From positions 1 to 11,273 of the forward strand of contig QGUX01000097.1 of the NCBI GenBank assembly GCA_003242275.1: DNA of 11,273 nucleotides, given 5' to 3'. The notes below the pieces were generated by a model. That model worked only from the letters and a program-made list of their open reading frames with translations, did not search any database and was not told the DNA's origin. The position numbers and the translations under genes are program-made. How positions within the stretch are numbered: position 1 is the stretch's first letter; every line of letters starts with the position of its first letter. The DNA is from Pseudomonadota bacterium. GTDB lineage: Bacteria; Pseudomonadota; Gammaproteobacteria; Steroidobacterales; Steroidobacteraceae. Below, one piece after another: positions 6,891 to 11,273 of the stretch.

Positions 6891-8851
6891 GCGCGCCGCA
6901 GGGCCCGCCTGAGCTCGCGCAGCGCGCCGCGCAGGTGGCCGATGCCGGCGGCGGTGGGCGCATCGCGGCCGAAGCGCAGGGACTCGTAGCTGCGGGTGAA
7001 GCGTTCCACGGCGGGCGCCGCATCCGGCCGGCGTCGTGAGGCACGCCGCCGCACCGCCTCCGGACCATCGTGCGGGGTGATCGCCACGCCGTGCCGTGCG
7101 AGCAGCGCCGCATAGGCGTTCCATATCCTGCCGACAGGGTCGGGCCTCGCGCGCGGCCGGCGCGCCGCCAGCACCAGCAGCACCACCAACCATGCCAGTG
7201 AGCCGGCGAGCAGCAGCGCGGCCATGCCCCGGTAGTCGATGTCGTCCAGTCCCAGCCAGCCGAGCAGGTCCCGCTGCCGGGCGGCATTGAAGTTCACCAC
7301 CTGCTCCTGCCACCAGCTCCCCGCCGCATCCCAGCCGTCGCGCAGCGTGCGCAGCCAGCTGCCCTCCAGCACCAGCGCTCCTGTGGCGCCGCGCGCCGCG
7401 GGCAGGAACTCGGACAGGCCGCGCTGCAGCCGCTGGGGCGCCACCATGCTGGTGGGATCGAAGCGCACCCAGCCCTCGCCCTCGATCCACACCTCGGCCC
7501 AGGCATGCGCGTCGGACTGGCGGACCGTGTAGTAGCGGCCGATGGGATTCCAGCTTCCGCCGAGGTAGCCGGTGACCACGCGCGCGGGCACCCCGGCGGC
7601 GCGCATCAGCGTGACGAAGGCGGAGGCGAAGTGCCCGCAGAAGCCCAGCCGCGTGTTGAACAGCAGGTCGTCGACCGAGTCGTAGTTCAGCAGCGGCGGG
7701 GTCAGCGTGTACTCGAAGCCGCCCTCGCCGAAGTAGCGCATCACGCGTTCGGCATAGGCCCGGTCGCCGTCCACCTCGGCGCGCAGGGCGGCGGCCAGCT
7801 CCAGGGTGCGCGGGTTGCGGCCGGGGGGCAGCTGCGTGTCCAGCCGCCGGCCCAGGATCGACAGCGGCCCCGGGTTGCGCCACCTGAGGTGCGAGGTGCC
7901 CTCGTAGACCAGCGGCGCGGTGACCGGCCTCTGGGAGAGCAGCTGGCCATCGAAGGTGCGCATGTGGCGGCGTCCCTCGATGGCGCCGGCCATGTCGAGC
8001 GCGAACAGGTACGCCTGCCCGTGCGGTTCGAGCATCACCTGGTAACGCAGCGGCGGGGAGAGGAACTCCACCGCCTGGCGCGGTGCGCCGAAATTGCGCG
8101 CGCTGCGCCAGGTGAACCCATCGAACTCGTGCAGCACCGGGCCACGCCAGTAGCGCAGCGGCGGCGGGGGCGGTTCGCCGTCGAAGCGCACGCGGAAGGC
8201 GATGTCGTCGGAGATGGCCAGCTCCGAGATGCTGCCCGGGCTCATCTCTTCCGACAGCCCGGTGCGTGCGGTCTCGCTGCCGGGCAGCGACCACAGCGCT
8301 CCCGGCAGGCGCGGCACCAGCACGAAGGCCAGGACCGCGAACGGCATGGCCAGCAGCGCCGCGACGCCGGATCTGGCGAAGGCGCGGCGCGCGGGCAGCG
8401 AGGCACCGGGCCCGCCGAGCGCGGCCAGCGTGGCGAGGGCCGCCCAGGCCGCCCCCGGGAACAGGGCCAGGCGCACCAGGCCCCGGCGCCCGAGCCCTGC
8501 GGCGAGCACCAGGATCATCGCCACGAAGGTCACGATCACCGCGTCGCGCCGGCCGCGCGTCTCCAGCAGCTTCATGCCGCCCATCACCATCAGCAGCGCG
8601 CTGCCGGCGGCGAGGCCATTGATGGTGCCGAAGTTCATCATCACGCCTGCCAGCAGCACTGCGGCGAGCAGGTAACGCGTCCACCGGCCGGGCAGCGGCA
8701 GCCGGCCGGCCTGATGCAGCCAGTGCCACAGGATGCCGCCCGCAGCCATGGCCGTGCACCACGGGGGCGCCCGGTCCACGTGCAGTGCGCACGCGGCCGC
8801 GAAGGTCAGCAGCATCAGCCGCGCGGCGGTGGCAGGCACGGGGGCGCTCAT
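6887..8851 (-). CDS. TgpA-like membrane transglutaminase (DUF3488 plus transglutaminase-like domain)
   Basis: This 654-residue inner-membrane protein resembles Pseudomonas TgpA. The N-terminal DUF3488 part holds about six hydrophobic segments (roughly 12-25, 30-46, 60-96 which may be two, 103-119, 124-144 and 160-183) and the typical MGGMKLLETRGRRDA loop near 90-104. A large periplasmic region follows with a papain-like transglutaminase core: Cys405 in LGFCGHFASAF, His449 in SDAHAWAEVW and Asp465 in VRFDPTS, in the canonical C-H-D order. A last membrane helix lies near 543-566, followed by an Arg-rich cytoplasmic tail. TgpA homologues are thought to act on the cell envelope; the substrate is unknown. 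ATG 8851 overlaps the DUF58 stop as ATGA, indicating translational coupling, and no strong Shine-Dalgarno is visible. It is the last gene of the minus-strand run, and its TAG (6889-6887) lies inside the CTAG that also ends the opposing transporter. Confidence 0.93.
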   Translation of the reverse strand: MSAPVPATAARLMLLTFAAACALHVDRAPPWCTAMAAGGILWHWLHQAGRLPLPGRWTRYLLAAVLLAGVMMNFGTINGLAAGSALLMVMGGMKLLETRGRRDAVIVTFVAMILVLAAGLGRRGLVRLALFPGAAWAALATLAALGGPGASLPARRAFARSGVAALLAMPFAVLAFVLVPRLPGALWSLPGSETARTGLSEEMSPGSISELAISDDIAFRVRFDGEPPPPPLRYWRGPVLHEFDGFTWRSARNFGAPRQAVEFLSPPLRYQVMLEPHGQAYLFALDMAGAIEGRRHMRTFDGQLLSQRPVTAPLVYEGTSHLRWRNPGPLSILGRRLDTQLPPGRNPRTLELAAALRAEVDGDRAYAERVMRYFGEGGFEYTLTPPLLNYDSVDDLLFNTRLGFCGHFASAFVTLMRAAGVPARVVTGYLGGSWNPIGRYYTVRQSDAHAWAEVWIEGEGWVRFDPTSMVAPQRLQRGLSEFLPAARGATGALVLEGSWLRTLRDGWDAAGSWWQEQVVNFNAARQRDLLGWLGLDDIDYRGMAALLLAGSLAWLVVLLVLAARRPRARPDPVGRIWNAYAALLARHGVAITPHDGPEAVRRRASRRRPDAAPAVERFTRSYESLRFGRDAPTAAGIGHLRGALRELRRALRRA

Positions 8852-9837
8852 GGCGGAGCCAGTCCGTACAGGGCGAGCTGCGCGAGGCAGCGCTCGCGAT
8901 GACCGGCACCGCGGCCGGCCAGCGCCGGCCGGCCGGGCAGGCGCAGGACCCAGCCCTCGCCGCGGGCGGCAGCGTCGAGGATCCAGCGCGTCAGCTGTGA
9001 CAGCCGCGACTCCACGTCGAGTCCGGCCAGGGCATCGAAGTCGAACTCGTGGTGGTGCGCGCTCTCGCCCTGGTACTCGCGCACCAGCAGCGGCAGGCCG
9101 CGCGCATAGGCCTTCCACGCCACCTGCCGGGGCGAATCCCCCTCGCGGAAGTCGCGCAGCCAGGCGAGCTCGTCCAGGCCCTGGGAGTGGCGCACCTGTC
9201 CGGCCTCGTTGCCCAGGCGCTCGGGAACGGGCCGCGAACCGGCGGGGGCGGGATAGACCAGCGTGGTGACCTCGGGGGCCAGCCAGGTCCAGGTCTCGAA
9301 CAGGCCAAAGGGCGCCTGGCTGGCCAGGCGCAGCGCGGGTGCGCGCCAGCGGCCGCGGTGCGGCGCGGGCAGGTCGAGCAGCAGCAGGGCCCGGGCGGGA
9401 CTGGCGTCCGCGGGGCCGGCCGGCAGGCCGCACACGGCCTCGCCGCGGTCACCGAGCAGAAGGTCCTCGGGTGCGCAGCGGCCGGGCGAGACCACCAGCG
9501 TCAGCCGCACCTGCCCGCCGGCATGCGCAGGTTCGGCGCGGGCCTCGTGCACGATCACGCCCGAGAGCATGCGCTGCGTCTGCACCATGGCCACCAGCGC
9601 GAAGCCGGCCAGCCAGAACGTGAACAGCAGGGCCAGCCCGTTGCCGTAGTTCATGCCGGCCAGGAACATCACCACGAGCAGCAGCGCGAAGGTCCAGCCG
9701 GCGGAGGTGGGCAGGATGTAGATGCGCCGAGACTTCAGCCGCAGCGGCAGCACATCGCGGCCCTGGCGGCGCAGCGCCCACTGCTTCACGCGTTCGCGCA
9801 GGGTGGCGGCGAGCGGAGTGGTGGCTGCCGCGGGCAT
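8848..9837 (-). CDS. DUF58 domain-containing membrane protein
   Basis: This 329-residue protein has two adjacent hydrophobic segments near residues 47-63 and 66-85 (WTFALLLVVMFLAG, then GLALLFTFWLAGFALVAM), which anchor it in the inner membrane. The family signature LRDFREGDSPRQVAWK is at 227-242. DUF58 proteins are commonly encoded beside MoxR ATPases and transglutaminase-like or VWA proteins, and are presumed partners or clients of the ATPase (family knowledge). Their biochemical role is not settled. ATG 9837 begins 3 bases after the moxR stop, and the TGA (8850-8848) overlaps the next gene's ATG, so all three are probably translated as a unit. No strong Shine-Dalgarno is visible, in keeping with coupling. 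The family call is strong; the function is inferred only from the company it keeps. Confidence 0.92.
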   Translation of the reverse strand: MPAAATTPLAATLRERVKQWALRRQGRDVLPLRLKSRRIYILPTSAGWTFALLLVVMFLAGMNYGNGLALLFTFWLAGFALVAMVQTQRMLSGVIVHEARAEPAHAGGQVRLTLVVSPGRCAPEDLLLGDRGEAVCGLPAGPADASPARALLLLDLPAPHRGRWRAPALRLASQAPFGLFETWTWLAPEVTTLVYPAPAGSRPVPERLGNEAGQVRHSQGLDELAWLRDFREGDSPRQVAWKAYARGLPLLVREYQGESAHHHEFDFDALAGLDVESRLSQLTRWILDAAARGEGWVLRLPGRPALAGRGAGHRERCLAQLALYGLAPP

Positions 9838-9840
9838 GGA

Positions 9841-10767
9841 TCAGCGCGGGACGGGCACCGCCTCGAGGATGGTGCGCACCAGCTGCTCGCGCGGCAGTGC
9901 GCCCCGTTCGGTGAAGCCGGCGCGGGTCTCGAGCCGGTGCAGCGCCACCGCGGGCCATACCGCCTGCACGTCGTCGGGCAGCACGGCGTCGCGGCCCGCG
10001 ATCAGCGCCCAGGCGCGCGCGGCACGCACCAGTCCCTGCGCGGCGCGCGGCGAGAGTCCCAGGCGCAGGTCGGCGCGTGCGCGGGTGGTGGCGACCAGCT
10101 TCTGCACGTAGTCCACCAGCGGCTCGGACACGTGCACGGCGGCGGCCTGCCGCTGCAGCTCCAGCAGCCCGGCGGCGTCCATCGCCGGCTTGACGCGTGC
10201 GAGCAGCGCACGCCGGTCCGGCTCGGCCAGCAGCGTGCGCTCATGGCGCGGGTCGGGATAACCCAGCTCGATTCGCATCAGGAAGCGGTCGAGCTGGGAT
10301 TCGGGCAGGGCGTAGGTACCCAGCTGCTCCTGCGGGTTCTGCGTGGCCACCACGAAGAAGGGCTCGGGCAGTGGATGGGTGATGCCGTCGACGCTGACCT
10401 GCCGTTCCTCCATGGCCTCCAGCAGCGCGCTCTGCGTGCGCGGGCTGGCGCGGTTGACCTCGTCGGCCAGCAGCAGCTGGGTGAACACCGGCCCGGGCCT
10501 GAACTCGAACTTCTGCGTGGCGCGGTCGAACACCGACACGCCGAGGATGTCGGCCGGCAGCAGGTCGCTGGTGAACTGCACCCGCTGCCAGGAAAGCCCC
10601 AGCACCTGCGCCAGCGCATGGGCCAGCGTGGTCTTGCCCACACCCGGTACGTCCTCGATGAGCAGGTGGCCGCGCGCCAGCAGGCAGGAGAGGGCGAGGC
10701 GGATGGCCTGGCCCTTGCCCAGGATGATGGCATCCAGGGAGGCCAGCGCCGCGGTCAGTGCGGTCAT
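9841..10767 (-). CDS. MoxR-family AAA+ ATPase
   Basis: This is a cytoplasmic AAA+ ATPase of 308 residues, the usual MoxR length. The P-loop is EDVPGVGKTT (38-47), Walker B is LLLADEVNRA (98-107), sensor 1 is N144 in VVATQNPQEQ, and the R161 of SQLDRF is the likely arginine finger. GKGQAIRLALSCLLARGHLL before the P-loop and the C-terminal lid helices (LGLSPRAAQGLVRAARAWAL) are typical of MoxR. MoxR ATPases are thought to act as chaperones for maturation of protein complexes; here the natural partners are the two genes downstream. ATG 10767 starts 14 bases after the valS stop, so it may be read from the valS transcript or from a promoter within valS. The gene stops 3 bases before DUF58. The generic name moxR is a family label, not proof of the methanol-oxidation role. 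Confidence 0.95.
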   Translation of the reverse strand: MTALTAALASLDAIILGKGQAIRLALSCLLARGHLLIEDVPGVGKTTLAHALAQVLGLSWQRVQFTSDLLPADILGVSVFDRATQKFEFRPGPVFTQLLLADEVNRASPRTQSALLEAMEERQVSVDGITHPLPEPFFVVATQNPQEQLGTYALPESQLDRFLMRIELGYPDPRHERTLLAEPDRRALLARVKPAMDAAGLLELQRQAAAVHVSEPLVDYVQKLVATTRARADLRLGLSPRAAQGLVRAARAWALIAGRDAVLPDDVQAVWPAVALHRLETRAGFTERGALPREQLVRTILEAVPVPR

Positions 10768-10781
10768 GAGGGTCCCGTGCG

Positions 10782-11273
10782 TCAGCGACGCACCAGACCC
10801 TGCACGATTTCGATCTGCCGCGCGAGGCTCTCGTTCACCTTTTCGAAGTGCGCAATGCGCTCCCGTTCCTGCGCCACGACCTCGGGGGGGGCGTTGCTGA
10901 CGAAGCTGGGGTTCTCCAGCTTGGCCCTGGCCCGGGCAATCTCCTGCCGGTTCTTCTCCTGCTTCTTCGTCAGGCGCGCCAGTTCGGCAGCCGGGTCGAT
11001 CAGGCCTTCCATGGGCACCAGCAGCGTGAGGTGGTCGGCCACGGCCGCGGCACTGGGTGGCGCGGCCTCGCCGGCGGCCAGCAGGCGCACCGGCTCGATG
11101 CCGGCCAGGCGGCCGAGCAGGGCGGTGTAGCGCTCGAAGCGTGCGGCGTCCTCGGCGGTGGGGCCCCCCGCCACCGGGGGAGGGGGCCGCGCCGGGCGGA
11201 TGTCCCCCTCCCCCCGGGCTCGGGGGGTGCCCAGGAGGACCCTTTTTATCCCGCCCCACTTCGGCCCCGCGGG
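10782..11273 (-). CDS. valS: Valyl-tRNA synthetase, C-terminal part (5' part outside window)
   Basis: The visible 163 residues are the C-terminal tail of valyl-tRNA synthetase, the enzyme that charges tRNA-Val. LTLLVPMEGLIDPAAELARL and the following Lys/Arg/Glu-rich stretch form the tRNA-binding coiled-coil arm that ends ValS, including KLENPSFVSNAPPEVVAQER, which matches the family's common KL-x-N-x-x-F-V-x-x-A-P-x-x-V-V. The frame stays open to the right edge of the window; the GTG at 11174 is internal and not a start. Upstream of about 11160 the fit weakens: RGEGDIRPARPPPP stands where ValS proteins usually read close to R-G-E-M-N-I-x-P. That part is rich in G and C runs and may contain sequencing errors. 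The stop is 14 bases before moxR. Confidence 0.9.
   Translation of the reverse strand, partial: PAGPKWGGIKRVLLGTPRARGEGDIRPARPPPPVAGGPTAEDAARFERYTALLGRLAGIEPVRLLAAGEAAPPSAAAVADHLTLLVPMEGLIDPAAELARLTKKQEKNRQEIARARAKLENPSFVSNAPPEVVAQERERIAHFEKVNESLARQIEIVQGLVRR

Noticed and set aside
5544..8909. Very long open frame on the minus strand (over 1100 codons) opposite prfC end and the transporter and out of frame with tgpA.
   Set aside because: Its translation is an Ala/Arg/Gly/His/Gln-rich low-complexity string with no recognisable domain, as expected from the shadow frames of high-GC3 genes. Well-identified genes occupy the same bases.
9049..11130. Long plus-strand open frame (about 690 codons) antisense to DUF58, moxR and valS.
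   Set aside because: It shows the composition of an antisense shadow frame and has no start signal or family motif. The minus-strand genes here are certain.

Overview
The window is high-GC bacterial chromosome (about 70% GC by eye, with codon third positions almost always G or C). It is densely coding and reads as a Gammaproteobacterium-like genome. Supporting signs are rimI and prfC in the same neighbourhood (they also lie close together in E. coli), a full-length RF3, and a MoxR / DUF58 / TgpA-type transglutaminase cluster downstream of valS. No rRNA, tRNA, CRISPR array, insertion sequence or phage gene was seen. Both ends are cut inside genes: a family-4 uracil-DNA glycosylase on the left and valyl-tRNA synthetase on the right.

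Layout, left to right. (1) 1-990, plus strand: the 3' part of a [4Fe-4S] uracil-DNA glycosylase, overlapped by rimI, the acetyltransferase that modifies ribosomal protein S18. (2) 1028-3802: a divergent pair of exported lipoproteins. On the minus strand is a PhoX-type (DUF839) phosphatase-like protein; on the plus strand is a sialidase-fold beta-propeller with five Asp-box motifs. Both carry a twin-arginine signal ending in an L-G-A-C lipobox with the lipidated Cys at residue 23. (3) 3992-6890, plus strand: prfC (RF3) followed by a UMF1-family major facilitator. (4) 6887-11273, minus strand: valS (C-terminal part), moxR, DUF58 and tgpA-like, tightly packed with gaps of 14 and 3 bases and a 4-base overlap. 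The last gene meets the transporter tail to tail, and the two stop codons share one CTAG.

The core genes serve translation (rimI, prfC, valS) and DNA repair (udg). The MoxR-DUF58-transglutaminase trio is a recurrent cell-envelope module: a cytoplasmic AAA+ ATPase, a membrane-anchored DUF58 protein and a membrane protein with a periplasmic transglutaminase-like domain. The divergent PhoX-like / propeller pair is the accessory-looking part. It sits between rimI and prfC and is predicted to work at the periplasmic face of the outer membrane or at the cell surface. Its substrate cannot be told from sequence.

No clearly new defence or mobile system was found. The most interesting items are the lipoprotein pair, the shared CTAG stop, and sequence at the right edge that looks degraded.
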